DNA from: Pelagibius sp.
GTDB lineage: Bacteria > Pseudomonadota > Alphaproteobacteria > Kiloniellales > Kiloniellaceae
NCBI RefSeq assembly: GCF_028289705.1
Contig: NZ_JANQOI010000090.1
Location: forward strand, 1 to 64,000
DNA: 64,000 nt
Reading direction: 5' to 3'
Position 1 is the first letter of the stretch. Every line of letters begins with the position of its first letter. A program made the position numbers and the translations under genes. The notes beneath the pieces were generated by a model, which saw nothing but the letters and a program-made list of their open reading frames with translations, was not told the origin of the DNA and did not search any database. Below, piece after piece: positions 17,904 through 27,048 of this stretch.

Positions 17904-19639
17904 TGCTGGAGATCGTTTCCGTCTCGGTCTTCTACGAGATCGCCGCGCTGCTGGTCCTGGCGACGGCCGTGGGACTGGTCGGGGTGATGCTTCGCCAGCC
18001 GCTGATCGTCAGCTTCATTGCCGTGGGCATCCTCGCCGGTCCGTCGCTGCTCGATATCGTGCGCTCGGACGAGCAGATCAATCTGCTGGCCGAGCTGGGA
18101 ATCGCCGTCCTGCTGTTCCTGGTCGGCCTCAAGCTCGACATCAAGCTGGTTCGGACCCTCGGCCCCGTCGCGCTGACCACCGGGCTCGGGCAGGTCGGCT
18201 TCACCTCGGTGATCGGTTTCGCCATCGGCCTGGCTCTCGGCTTCGACGCCGTCACCAGCCTCTACATCGCGGTCGCCCTGACGTTTTCCAGCACCATCAT
18301 CATCGTCAAGCTGTTGTCCGACAAACGGGAGATCGACTCCCTGCACGGGCGCGTCGCCCTCGGCTTCCTCATCGTGCAGGATCTGGTGGTGGTGCTGGCC
18401 ATGCTGGTCATGTCCGGGATCGGTGCCGGCGCGCAGGACAGCGCGGCGGTTCTGGAGATCGCCCTCGCCTTCGGCTATGGCGCGCTCATGCTGGTCGCGG
18501 TCGGGCTCTTCATACGATTTGCCGCCGAGCCTCTGGTCGAGCGGCTCGCCCGGGCACCGGAGCTCATGGTGTGCTTTGCCATCGGCTGGGCCGCATTGCT
18601 GGCCGCCGTCGGCGATTTCCTGGGATTCAGCAAGGAACTGGGCGGGCTGCTTGCCGGCGTCTCGCTGGCTTCCACGCGGTTTCGCGAAGCGATTGCGGCA
18701 AGGCTGGCGCCGCTGCGGGACTTCCTGCTGCTTTTCTTCTTCATCGCCCTCGGGGCCCGGCTCGACCTGACGCTGCTTGGCGAACAGATCGCCGCGGCGA
18801 TCCTGTTCTCGCTCTTCGTGTTGATCGGCAACCCCTTGATCGTCCTGATAATCATGGGGGCCATGGGCTACCGGAAACGCACCGGCTTCCTTGCCGGCCT
18901 GACCGTCGCGCAGATCAGCGAGTTTTCGCTGATCTTCACCGCGGTGGGCGTGTCGCTGGCCCATATCGGCAGCGAAACGCTGGGCCTAGTCACCCTCGTC
19001 GGCCTGATCACCATCTCCCTCTCCACCTACATGATCACCTTCTCGCACCATCTCTACGCATGGCTCGAACCCTTCCTGGGACCCTTCGAGCGCCGCGGCA
19101 CCCCGCGCGAGGGATTGAGCCGGCAAGACCACGGACGCGAAGGCTATGACGTTTTGCTGTTCGGTCTCGGACGCTATGGCAGCGCCCTTGCGCGCCGCCT
19201 CTCCCGCCACGGCCTGAAGGTCCTGGGCGTCGATTTCAATCCCGCCGTCATCAGGCAGTGGCGGCGCGACGGCCTCGATGTCGCCTATGGCGACGCCACC
19301 GATCCCGAATTCGTGGCAAGCCTGCCGCTTTCCGGGGTCGGATGGGCGGTCTGCGCCATTCCCGAGCATGAAACGGGAATTACCCACGAAGATTCCCGCC
19401 TGGGGTTGATCGACGCCCTGCGGAGCGATGGTTTTGCGGGCCGCGTGGCGGTGACGGCCAACCGCCCCGCCGACAAAGAGGCCCTGGCCGAGCGGGGTGC
19501 CGACTTGATTCTACACCCATTCACGGACGCCGCGGATCGGGCCGCGCAGCTCATCCTGGGCGAGAGAGCGGTCGCCGAGCCCCAGCGGGCCCCGGCGCCT
19601 GGCGATGCCGCGGAAACGCGGGGCCGCGACGGGATTTGA
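17903..19639 (+). CDS. Kef-type (CPA2) cation:proton antiporter with RCK domain
   Basis: 578-aa inner-membrane protein (a GTG one codon earlier is possible). Residues about 5-380 form a CPA2 exchanger domain: AVGILAGPSLL, LGIAVLLFLVGLKLD, FSSTIIIVKLL and the conserved Asp of IVQDLVVV (about D160). Residues about 410-540 are an RCK-N/TrkA-N regulatory domain with the Rossmann loop LFGLGRYGSALARR. No RCK-C domain. Start/stop overlap with the ATPase gene implies coupled synthesis, so the cassette probably adjusts K+/Na+ and pH under stress. Confidence 0.88.
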   Translation: MLEIVSVSVFYEIAALLVLATAVGLVGVMLRQPLIVSFIAVGILAGPSLLDIVRSDEQINLLAELGIAVLLFLVGLKLDIKLVRTLGPVALTTGLGQVGFTSVIGFAIGLALGFDAVTSLYIAVALTFSSTIIIVKLLSDKREIDSLHGRVALGFLIVQDLVVVLAMLVMSGIGAGAQDSAAVLEIALAFGYGALMLVAVGLFIRFAAEPLVERLARAPELMVCFAIGWAALLAAVGDFLGFSKELGGLLAGVSLASTRFREAIAARLAPLRDFLLLFFFIALGARLDLTLLGEQIAAAILFSLFVLIGNPLIVLIIMGAMGYRKRTGFLAGLTVAQISEFSLIFTAVGVSLAHIGSETLGLVTLVGLITISLSTYMITFSHHLYAWLEPFLGPFERRGTPREGLSRQDHGREGYDVLLFGLGRYGSALARRLSRHGLKVLGVDFNPAVIRQWRRDGLDVAYGDATDPEFVASLPLSGVGWAVCAIPEHETGITHEDSRLGLIDALRSDGFAGRVAVTANRPADKEALAERGADLILHPFTDAADRAAQLILGERAVAEPQRAPAPGDAAETRGRDGI

Positions 19640-19737
19640 CAACGCGGCAGGAGTCCCTACATCTTGGGTGAGGTTCTGGCACCCGGACCGCCTATGGTTA
19701 ACCGCCGGTGAATCCGCACTGACAGATGAAGGCCGCC

Positions 19738-20091
19738 ATGCCGTCGCAAGAGATGACACTGCCGCAGACGCTTTCCCTGACCGCCAGTGCGGCCAAGCGG
19801 GTCGCCTGGCTCATCGAGCAGGAAGGCGATGCCGGGCTGATGCTGCGGGTCGCGGTCTCCGGGGGCGGCTGCTCCGGCTTTCAGTACGGCTTTTCCTTCG
19901 ACAAGACCGTCAACGGCGACGACCTCACCTTCGAGCGCGACGGCGTCACCACAGTGATCGACGAGACGTCGCTTGAGCTGCTGGCCGGCGCCGAGATCGA
20001 TTTCGTCGAGGACCTCGGCGGCTCGTCCTTCCAGATCCGCAATCCCAACGCCACCTCCTCCTGCGGCTGTGGATCGTCTTTCGCCGTCTAG
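19738..20091 (+). CDS. erpA: Iron-sulfur cluster insertion protein ErpA
   Basis: A-type Fe-S carrier. The three cluster cysteines are present: GGGCSGFQYGF and the C-terminal CGCGSSF. The start at 19738 (MPSQEMTLPQ) has AAGG 5 nt upstream; the earlier ATG at 19726 has no Shine-Dalgarno. In related genomes erpA and xth are divergent neighbours of dgt; here the stress/ion cassette lies between. A TTGACA hexamer at 19636-19641 could be its -35 element, but the -10 region is weak. Confidence 0.93.
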   Translation: MPSQEMTLPQTLSLTASAAKRVAWLIEQEGDAGLMLRVAVSGGGCSGFQYGFSFDKTVNGDDLTFERDGVTTVIDETSLELLAGAEIDFVEDLGGSSFQIRNPNATSSCGCGSSFAV

Positions 20092-20124
20092 GCGCCAAAA
20101 CGCGGACCTGCGGGAGCTGCGCAG

Positions 20125-20904
20125 ATGACCAGCATCGCGAGCTGGAACGTCAACTCCATCAAGGCGCGCCTGCCGAACATCCTGTCGTGGCTCGAGACCG
20201 CCAGCCCCGACGTCGCGCTCCTGCAGGAGTTGAAGACCGTCGAGGAGAACTTCCCGCGCCTTGAGATCGAGGCGCTGGGCTACAACTGCGCGGTTCTGGG
20301 CCAGAAGAGCTACAACGGTGTCGCCATCCTGTCGAAGGCGCCGCTGGAAGACGTGCTGGAAGGCCTGCCTGGCGATCCCGATGACGAGCAGGCCCGCTAT
20401 CTCGAGGCCACCACCTTCGGCTTGCGCGTCGCCTGCATCTACCTGCCCAACGGCAACCCCATCAAGACCGAGAAGTTCCCCTACAAGATCGCCTGGATGG
20501 ACCGCTTGCGGGCCCACGCCCGGGGCCTTCTGGACAGCGAGCAGCCGGTGGTCCTGGGCGGCGATTACAACGTCATCCCCCAGGACGAGGACGTTTACGA
20601 CCCCAAGGCCTTCGCCGGCGATGCCCTCACCCAGCCGGAAAGCCGCCAGCGCTTCCGGGCGCTGGTGAACGAGGGCTACACCGAGGCCTTTCGGGCGCTG
20701 CACGACGAGCCGCACCAGTACACCTTCTGGGACTACCAGGGCGGCGGCTGGCAGAACGACCACGGTCTGCGGATCGACCACTTCCTGCTCTCGCCCCAGG
20801 CCGCCGACCGCCTGGAAAGCTGTGAGATCGACCGCGGCCCCCGGGGCGAGAAGAAGGCCTCGGACCACACGCCGATCGTCTGCCGGCTGCGCGAGGCCGC
20901 CTAA
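20125..20904 (+). CDS. xth: Exodeoxyribonuclease III
   Basis: 259-aa AP endonuclease/3'-exonuclease of base-excision repair. Active-site segments of the exonuclease-endonuclease-phosphatase fold are visible: SWNVNSIKARLP, LLQELKT (catalytic Glu), GGDYNVIP and the C-terminal KASDHTPIVC with catalytic Asp-His. GGGAG 8 nt before the ATG is a good ribosome-binding site. Lies 33 bp after erpA, probably same operon. Confidence 0.95.
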   Translation: MTSIASWNVNSIKARLPNILSWLETASPDVALLQELKTVEENFPRLEIEALGYNCAVLGQKSYNGVAILSKAPLEDVLEGLPGDPDDEQARYLEATTFGLRVACIYLPNGNPIKTEKFPYKIAWMDRLRAHARGLLDSEQPVVLGGDYNVIPQDEDVYDPKAFAGDALTQPESRQRFRALVNEGYTEAFRALHDEPHQYTFWDYQGGGWQNDHGLRIDHFLLSPQAADRLESCEIDRGPRGEKKASDHTPIVCRLREAA

Positions 20905-20931
20905 GCGGCCCCGCCAAGAGGCGCTCAGCCC

Positions 20932-21696
20932 TTGCCTTTCATCCCGCTGCACGACGACGCGCCGCGCTACCACATCGCCCGGCCCTGGACGACATGGTGC
21001 CTGCTTGCGGGAACCGTGCTGTTCTACCTGCTGCAGATAACCGGCGGCGAACAGGACTTCCTGCGGCTGGTCTACGGCCTCGGCATGATCTCGGCGACGC
21101 TGACCGGCGAGCGGGAACTGGCGAGGGACCTGGTGCTCGTCGCCCCGGCGACCACGCTGGTGACCTACCAGTTCCTGCACGGCAACTTCATGCACCTCTT
21201 CGGCAACATGGTCTATCTCTGGGTCTTCGGCGACAACGTCGAAGACGCCATGGGCCATTTTCGCTTCCTGGTCTTCTATCTGCTATGCGGGGCGCTGGCT
21301 GCGCTCGCCCAGATGGCCGTCGATCCCGGCTCGGCCACGCCGCTGATCGGGGCCAGCGGCGCCATCTCCGGGATTCTGGGTGCCTATCTGCTGCTGCACC
21401 CCAAGTCCAAGGTGCTGGTGCCGGTGGTCATCATTCCGCTCTACCTGCCGGCCTGGCTGCTGCTGCTCTTCTGGTTCGGCTTTCAGTTCTTCGCGCTGGC
21501 CGGCGGCCAGGGCGACAGCAACGTGGGCTGGTGGGCCCATATCGGCGGCTTCGTCGCCGGCCTGCTGTTGATCCCGGTGTTCCGCCGCAAGACCGTGCCG
21601 CTTTTCGGCATGGGCGATCCGCCGCGCGGCGTCACCCTGCGCCGCGGCGTCGGCTGGCAGAGCGACCGCCCGGGCCGCCGCGGCCCCTGGGGCTAA
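20932..21696 (+). CDS. Rhomboid family intramembrane serine protease
   Basis: 254-aa polytopic protease with catalytic Ser142 in GASGAISG and His203 in WWAHIGGF, plus the HGNFMHLFGNMVYLWVFGDNVED region of rhomboids. The start is TTG: no ATG gives the conserved N-terminus MPFIPLHDD, which is shared by many alphaproteobacterial rhomboids, and AGAGG lies upstream. Follows xth by 27 bp. Confidence 0.9.
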   Translation: MPFIPLHDDAPRYHIARPWTTWCLLAGTVLFYLLQITGGEQDFLRLVYGLGMISATLTGERELARDLVLVAPATTLVTYQFLHGNFMHLFGNMVYLWVFGDNVEDAMGHFRFLVFYLLCGALAALAQMAVDPGSATPLIGASGAISGILGAYLLLHPKSKVLVPVVIIPLYLPAWLLLLFWFGFQFFALAGGQGDSNVGWWAHIGGFVAGLLLIPVFRRKTVPLFGMGDPPRGVTLRRGVGWQSDRPGRRGPWG

Positions 21697-21703
21697 GCAG
21701 GTT

Positions 21704-22297
21704 TCAGGCGGAGGCTTTGATGGCCGGCAGCAGGTTGCCCAGGACGTTTGCGATCTGGGCCGGCTCCTGGCTGAACTGAAGCCCGAGAACCCGCCCGCGC
21801 TGCCAGACGACCTTGGCCTGAAGGCCCTCGAAGCGGTCGCCGCTCAGCGTGACGGCGCCGCTCAGGTCGATTTCCTCACTGAGGGCAACCTTGGCCCCGC
21901 CGAGGGACATGTTGAGCACCGTGCAGTCCAGCATACGGCCGCCCACAGAAAGCTGCCCCGGCCAGAGGACCGAGCGCCGGAGGAACCGTCGTCGCCCCTC
22001 CTCGTCGCCGAAGCGCTCGAGGATGTCCTGAAAGACCGCATCCTGACTCTCGGGGTCGCCACAGAAGGCCAACTCGAGGCAGTCGCCGTCGGAGTCCACG
22101 GGCTTGCAGGCCAACTGCCCGAAGCCGCGCACCGCCAGAAACAGCTCCTCCGCTTCGCCGAGATCGCCGAGAGGCCGCACCAGGGCGCCGCTTCTTGCCA
22201 GCGTCAGGATCTCGCAGTCCACGGCCCCGTCGGGCGTTTGAATCGTTCCGGGTTGCTGCAGGGCAACCTGCTGTTCGACCAGCCGCAGTTCCGTCAT
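21704..22297 (-). CDS. PilZ domain protein (probable c-di-GMP receptor)
   Basis: 197 aa. The C-terminal half has the PilZ c-di-GMP pattern: RRFLRRS (RxxxR, about residues 101-107) and NMSLGG about 26 residues later, followed by beta strands. The N-terminal half (about 10-95) looks like a second, degenerate PilZ-like beta barrel with ARSGALV. No neighbouring motility or polysaccharide genes indicate the output. Convergent with the rhomboid gene (7-bp gap). Confidence 0.8.
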   Translation of the reverse strand: MTELRLVEQQVALQQPGTIQTPDGAVDCEILTLARSGALVRPLGDLGEAEELFLAVRGFGQLACKPVDSDGDCLELAFCGDPESQDAVFQDILERFGDEEGRRRFLRRSVLWPGQLSVGGRMLDCTVLNMSLGGAKVALSEEIDLSGAVTLSGDRFEGLQAKVVWQRGRVLGLQFSQEPAQIANVLGNLLPAIKASA

Positions 22298-22467
22298 CGC
22301 TTTACCTGTCCGTCGCCGATGTCGCGGGCCGCGCGCATTCCACCGACCCGCTCTCGCGTTCCGGGTCCAACTATGCGGTCCCGGACGTTAACAACTGGCG
22401 AAAGGGAGCATTCGAGGCAAATGCCGCAAATACCTGCTGAATCAGGCAATTAGGCAGCAGACTGACC

Positions 22468-23991
22468 CTAGTTGGCAGCCTGGACAGGCTCCGGGCGAAA
22501 GGCGGGACCCAGCGGCATGAGGCGCAGCCCGGGCCGCAACCGGCGGAACGGCAGGTCGAGATTGTCCAGAACCACCGAGCCCGGCGCAGCCACCACCAGA
22601 ACCTTCTCGGCGATGGGCTGGAAGTCGGCACGGAAGTGCACCGAAGACTTGAGGGCCAGGATCGGCTGCTCTGCCGGTTCGACGTCCAGGTGCCGGAGCA
22701 TTGCCTGGTCGGCGAGCTGGACCTTGCTGGACGCCACGGCGATCCGGACCCCGTCGAGTTCCAGCAGCGCCGTGCGGCCAAGCTGCATCGGGGAGCCCTT
22801 GTAGAAAGCCCCGGTGCCCATGAAGCGGCCATCGCCGATCCGCAGAACCTTGAAGGTGGCTTCGAGGGGCGTGTCGTCCGGGATGCCGGAATGGCCGCCG
22901 AGCGAAAGGGCGATCTCCGCCCCCTCCCCCGCCGCGTGGGCCGCTTCCGCGGCTTCTGGATCGTAGAGGTTCGCGATCACGGCGCCCCGGGCCCCTTCGG
23001 CCAGGAGGGCCCGCAACAGGCCCGTGGTGTCGGAATTGCCGCCGCCGCCGGGATTGTCCTGGGCATCGGCCAGGACCACAGGGCGTGTGGCGGAGCGGGC
23101 GATCTCCATGGCCTTGCGGACCGCTTCGCGCGGCGCCAGGGCGTCCAGCGCAAAGGCCGCCTCGCGGTCCACCGCGGCCCGGTAAAGCGCCTCGGCCGCC
23201 GCATCGGCCGCGTCCTGGGTGCGGCCATAGGCCACCAGCGAGGCGCCGGCCTCGGGGAAGTCCGCCGGGCAGAAGCCGCAGGCGAAGGAGACGGCGGTCA
23301 CCTCGGGCGCGTTCGTCAGGCGCTCGACCTGCTCGTAGACCGTCTTGGCCGGTTCCGCCAGGGTGCAGCCGCTGGTCAGCGGGATCATGAAGGGCAACTG
23401 CCGAAAGGCCTTGCAGCGCCCAGCCTCGCCGGCGATGAGCGCCTCCAGCAGTGCCGCCGAACGCACCCCGGTCGCCGCCATGTCGACATGAGGATAGGTG
23501 CGGTAGATCTCCAGACAGTCGGCGAACGCCACCATGCGCTTGGTCACGTTGGCGTGGAGATCAAGGCTGACGACAATGGGCAGATCGGGACCGACCACGG
23601 CGCGGATGCGCTCCAGCATCTCGCCTTCGCCGTCGTCGACATGCTCGGCCACCATGGCCCCGTGCAGGTCGAGGTAGAGCCCGTCCAGGTCCCGCAGGGC
23701 CGCCAGGTCGGCAACCATCTGCCCGACGATCCGCTCGTAGGCGTCTTCGGTGACCTGGGCGGAGGGGGTCGCCTGGCTCCAGGAGAGCGGCAGCAGCTCG
23801 TGCCCCGCCGCCTGCGCCGCCTCGACGAAGCCGGCGATGCCGATGTTGATCCCGGCGACCGCATCGAACAGCCCCTCGCCCCGGGTCAGCCCCGGCCAGG
23901 CGCAGGCCTGGGCGAAGTCGTCATAGGTCGCGTTGAAGGTCGCGAAGGTGTTGGTCTCGTGCTGAAACCCGCCGACCGCGATGCGTGCCAT
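22468..23991 (-). CDS. M81 family metallopeptidase (MlrC-like)
   Basis: 507-aa protein of the microcystinase C-like M81 family: N-terminal domain starting RIAVGGFQHETNTF, with LDLHGAMVAEHVDDGEGEML and LDLHANVTKRM carrying probable zinc ligands, then a C-terminal MlrC domain (about 300-490) including LADAQDNPGGGG. The natural substrate is not known; peptidase naming is from the family. Lies 21 bp after ilvD in the same direction, so possibly co-transcribed. Confidence 0.88.
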   Translation of the reverse strand: MARIAVGGFQHETNTFATFNATYDDFAQACAWPGLTRGEGLFDAVAGINIGIAGFVEAAQAAGHELLPLSWSQATPSAQVTEDAYERIVGQMVADLAALRDLDGLYLDLHGAMVAEHVDDGEGEMLERIRAVVGPDLPIVVSLDLHANVTKRMVAFADCLEIYRTYPHVDMAATGVRSAALLEALIAGEAGRCKAFRQLPFMIPLTSGCTLAEPAKTVYEQVERLTNAPEVTAVSFACGFCPADFPEAGASLVAYGRTQDAADAAAEALYRAAVDREAAFALDALAPREAVRKAMEIARSATRPVVLADAQDNPGGGGNSDTTGLLRALLAEGARGAVIANLYDPEAAEAAHAAGEGAEIALSLGGHSGIPDDTPLEATFKVLRIGDGRFMGTGAFYKGSPMQLGRTALLELDGVRIAVASSKVQLADQAMLRHLDVEPAEQPILALKSSVHFRADFQPIAEKVLVVAAPGSVVLDNLDLPFRRLRPGLRLMPLGPAFRPEPVQAAN

Positions 23992-24012
23992 GGCCTTGCC
24001 TAACTGTCCGCC

Positions 24013-25752
24013 CTAGATATCCGCGAAGACGTGGGTCTCGGCCTTGGCGCCGGGGTGGGTCACCGCGCCCAGGTAGGCCGGGCCGACGGTCTCGGCGTAG
24101 CGCCAGATGGCGCCGGACTGATAGTCGTGCCGGCGCGGCTGCCACTTGGCCTTGCGCGCCGCCAACGCCTCGTCCGAGAGCTCGACGTCGAGTTGGCCGG
24201 TCTCCGCATCGATGACGATGATGTCGCCGTTTTCCAGGAGGCCGATGGGCCCGCCCACTGCCGCCTCCGGCCCGACATGGCCGATGCAGAAGCCGCGCGT
24301 CGCCCCGGAGAAGCGGCCGTCGGTGATCAGCGCCACCTTGTCGCCCATGCCCTGACCGTAGAGCGCCGCGGTCGTGGAGAGCATCTCGCGCATGCCCGGG
24401 CCGCCCTTGGGACCCTCGTAGCGGATCACCAGGACCTCGCCCTCCTCGTAGCTGCGCTCTTCCACCGCCTTGAAGCAATCCTCCTCGCAGTCGAAGACCC
24501 GGGCGGGGCCTCGGAACTTCTGAGACGTCATGCCGGCCACCTTCACGATGGCGCCTTCGGGCGCCAGGTTGCCGCGCAGCCCGACCACGCCGCCGGTTGG
24601 TGACAGGGGCGATGACACCGGCCGCACCACGTCCTGTCCTTCCGGGAAGACCACGTCCGCCAGCACCTCCTCGATGCTCTGGCCGCTCACGGTCAGGCAG
24701 TCGCCGTGCAGGTAGCCGCCGTCCAGCAGCGCCTTCATGACCACCTGGACGCCGCCGATCTCGTAAAGGTCCTTGGCCACGTAACGGCCGCCCGGCTTCA
24801 GGTCGGCGATGTAGGGGGTGGAGCGGAAGATATCGGTCACCGCTTCAAGGTCGAAGTCGATGCCGGCCTCATGGGCGATGGCCGGCAGGTGCAGCCCGGC
24901 ATTGGTCGACCCGCCGGAGCAGGCGACGATCCGCGCGGCGTTCTCCAGCGACTTGCGGGTGACGATATCGCGGGGCCGGATCCCCTGCGCCAAGGCATTC
25001 ATCACCGCCTGGCCCGAGGCCTCCGCATAGGCATCGCGCGACTCGTAGGGCGCCGGAGCACCGGCCGAACCCGGCAGGGCAAGCCCCATGGCCTCCGACA
25101 CGCAGGCCATGGTGTTGGCGGTGAACTGCCCCGCGCAGGAGCCCGCGGAGGGACAGGCCACGCACTCGATGTGGTGCAACTCCTCGTCGGACATCTTGCC
25201 GGCGGAGTGGGCGCCGACCGCCTCAAAGACGTCCTGCACGGTGATGTCCTTGCCCTTATGGCGTCCCGGCAGGATAGAGCCGCCGTACATGAAGACCGAA
25301 GGCACGTTCAAACGCACCATGGCCATCATCATGCCCGGCAGGGACTTGTCGCAGCCGGCGAGGCCGACCAGGGCATCGTAGCAATGGCCGCGCATGGTGA
25401 GCTCGACGGAATCGGCGATCAGGTCGCGGCTGACCAGGGAGGACTTCATGCCCTGATGGCCCATGGCGATGCCGTCGGTGACGGTGATGGTACAGAACTC
25501 CCGCGGCGTGCCGGAGGCGGCCTTCACGCCTTGCTTGACCGCCTGGGCCTGGCGCGACAGGGAGATGTTGCAGGGGGCCGCTTCGTTCCAGCAGGTAGCG
25601 ACGCCAACGAAGGGCTGGGCAATCTCCTCCTCGGTCATGCCCATCGCATAGTAGTAGGACCGATGGGGCGCGCTCTCCGGCCCCACCGAGACATAGCGGC
25701 TGGGCAGTTTCGACTTGTCGAAGACCGTTTTGGGCTTGGCGTCGAGTGGCAT
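24013..25752 (-). CDS. ilvD: Dihydroxy-acid dehydratase
   Basis: 579-aa Fe-S enzyme of branched-chain amino-acid synthesis that converts dihydroxy-acids to 2-keto acids. Cluster cysteines lie in GCDKSLPGM and [16 protein letters not shown]; the [20 protein letters not shown] segment is conserved. The start [18 protein letters not shown] at 25752 gives the normal N-terminus; the ORF extension upstream is not conserved in character. Confidence 0.95.
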   Translation of the reverse strand: MPLDAKPKTVFDKSKLPSRYVSVGPESAPHRSYYYAMGMTEEEIAQPFVGVATCWNEAAPCNISLSRQAQAVKQGVKAASGTPREFCTITVTDGIAMGHQGMKSSLVSRDLIADSVELTMRGHCYDALVGLAGCDKSLPGMMMAMVRLNVPSVFMYGGSILPGRHKGKDITVQDVFEAVGAHSAGKMSDEELHHIECVACPSAGSCAGQFTANTMACVSEAMGLALPGSAGAPAPYESRDAYAEASGQAVMNALAQGIRPRDIVTRKSLENAARIVACSGGSTNAGLHLPAIAHEAGIDFDLEAVTDIFRSTPYIADLKPGGRYVAKDLYEIGGVQVVMKALLDGGYLHGDCLTVSGQSIEEVLADVVFPEGQDVVRPVSSPLSPTGGVVGLRGNLAPEGAIVKVAGMTSQKFRGPARVFDCEEDCFKAVEERSYEEGEVLVIRYEGPKGGPGMREMLSTTAALYGQGMGDKVALITDGRFSGATRGFCIGHVGPEAAVGGPIGLLENGDIIVIDAETGQLDVELSDEALAARKAKWQPRRHDYQSGAIWRYAETVGPAYLGAVTHPGAKAETHVFADI

Positions 25753-25858
25753 GACGGAGGGCTCCCTCGCTGATCTTGTTCCGTTCTTACGCGTTTGGCG
25801 GCAGGATAGCCGCCGCCCCCGGCCCCCACCACCGCGAATTCTGCATGCCGCCATGCGT

Positions 25859-25885
25859 GAAGGGGCCGGCAGAGCCGACCCCTTC
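25859..25885. other. Strong stem-loop between bioY and ilvD
   Basis: A 12-bp stem (GAAGGGGCCGGC, loop AGA, GCCGACCCCTTC; one G-U or A-C pair depending on strand). No U-tract follows on either strand, so it is not a standard intrinsic terminator. It lies 23 bp beyond the bioY stop and 107 bp ahead of ilvD, where it could protect the bioY mRNA end or affect read-through. Confidence 0.4.
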
Positions 25886-25908
25886 GAAAATGGAGATGAC
25901 AGAGGGTC

Positions 25909-26520
25909 CTAGCGGAACCGCTGCAAGAGCTTCCAGGCCAGCGGCAGGCTGACGGCGACCAGCGCCAGCTTCAGCAGATCGCCGGGGATGAAAGGAATGA
26001 GGCCCCACTCGAGGATCGGCTTGTCCCAACCGAAAAGGATGCCCAGCCAGAACAGGCCCGGAAGGTAGATCAGGACATTGCCGATCAGCATAGCCAGCAC
26101 GGCGGTCACCACATTGCGGTCCCAGCCGCGTTCGGCCAGGCCACCGCAGGCCGCCGCCGCCAGGACATAACCGACGAGATAACCACCCGTCGGGCCCACC
26201 ATGTAGGCAAGGCCGAGTCCCTTCTCCGGAGTGCCGGCGAAGACCGGCAAACCGGCCGCGCCCTCGGCGAGATAGAGCAGAACGGTGGCAGCACCAAGCC
26301 GCCAGCCATAAGCCATGCCGATGGCCAGCACGGCGAAGGTCGTCATGGTCACAGGCACCGGATAAAAGGGCACCTGGATCTTGGCGCAGGCCCAGAGCAG
26401 CAGCGAGCCCAGGACTGCCAGGAGGACAGCGCGCAGCGCACTGTTCATCTCGCCCAATGTGCCCTGCCGCGGCCAGAGCGCCACCGCCAGGGTTTCTTGT
26501 CTCGCTTGCAATGCCGTCAT
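25909..26520 (-). CDS. bioY: Biotin transporter BioY
   Basis: 203-aa membrane S-component for biotin uptake: six hydrophobic helices, with KIQVPFYPVPVTMTTF and VGPTGGYLVGYVLAA typical of BioY. No bioM/bioN genes are adjacent, so it is either a solitary BioY or shares distant energising subunits. I saw no obvious BioR-type palindrome upstream. Confidence 0.92.
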   Translation of the reverse strand: MTALQARQETLAVALWPRQGTLGEMNSALRAVLLAVLGSLLLWACAKIQVPFYPVPVTMTTFAVLAIGMAYGWRLGAATVLLYLAEGAAGLPVFAGTPEKGLGLAYMVGPTGGYLVGYVLAAAACGGLAERGWDRNVVTAVLAMLIGNVLIYLPGLFWLGILFGWDKPILEWGLIPFIPGDLLKLALVAVSLPLAWKLLQRFR

Positions 26521-26577
26521 GATGGTCCGTTCCCCTTTGTCCCTAAACCAAGCTTGCGGTGATATTCACGTCACTCG

Positions 26578-27048
26578 TTACAGCGCCCGAGAGTAGTGGC
26601 TGTCAAGTCTCAGGTCTTTGCGCGGCCCGCGCACGGACCAGACGACCCGCAATGAATCCCGGTCAAGCGCCGTGAACGCCCCCTCGTAGCAGTCGTCGCT
26701 GCAGAGATGCCGGCAGGCCCAGCGGCCGCTGCTAAGATCGAGATCGTGGAACGGTCGTCCGTCTGAAAAGCAAACCTCTGCCCGCTGCCTTGACGGAAAG
26801 GTGTAGCGATAGGTCTGGAAAGCCGGGCCCTTGTGCGCGCCAAGGCGTAACTCTCCATCCTCTTCGTAGATCAGGTGGTCCCCGTCTACCGCGAAGGCGG
26901 CAGAGCCATCAAAGCGGCCAAGCTGATCCAACCGGCCATCGTCGATCTGCCGGACAACCTTCCATTTTCCTTCGAGAAACGCTCGCAAATCTCTGATTTC
27001 GAATAGTGTTTCTCTCGAACCGGAAAGCCTGGCGGCAGCTTCAGGCAC
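26578..27048 (-). CDS. DUF6314-like protein
   Basis: 156-aa soluble protein with an FLEGKWKVVRQI start, a YRYTFPSRQRAEVCFSDGRPFHDLDL centre and a Cys-rich HLCSDDCYEGAF segment. It resembles the small beta-rich proteins named DUF6314; no function is known to me. Start is GTG at 27048 and overlaps the valS end by 8 bp, so expression is tied to valS. Confidence 0.7.
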   Translation of the reverse strand: MPEAAARLSGSRETLFEIRDLRAFLEGKWKVVRQIDDGRLDQLGRFDGSAAFAVDGDHLIYEEDGELRLGAHKGPAFQTYRYTFPSRQRAEVCFSDGRPFHDLDLSSGRWACRHLCSDDCYEGAFTALDRDSLRVVWSVRGPRKDLRLDSHYSRAL

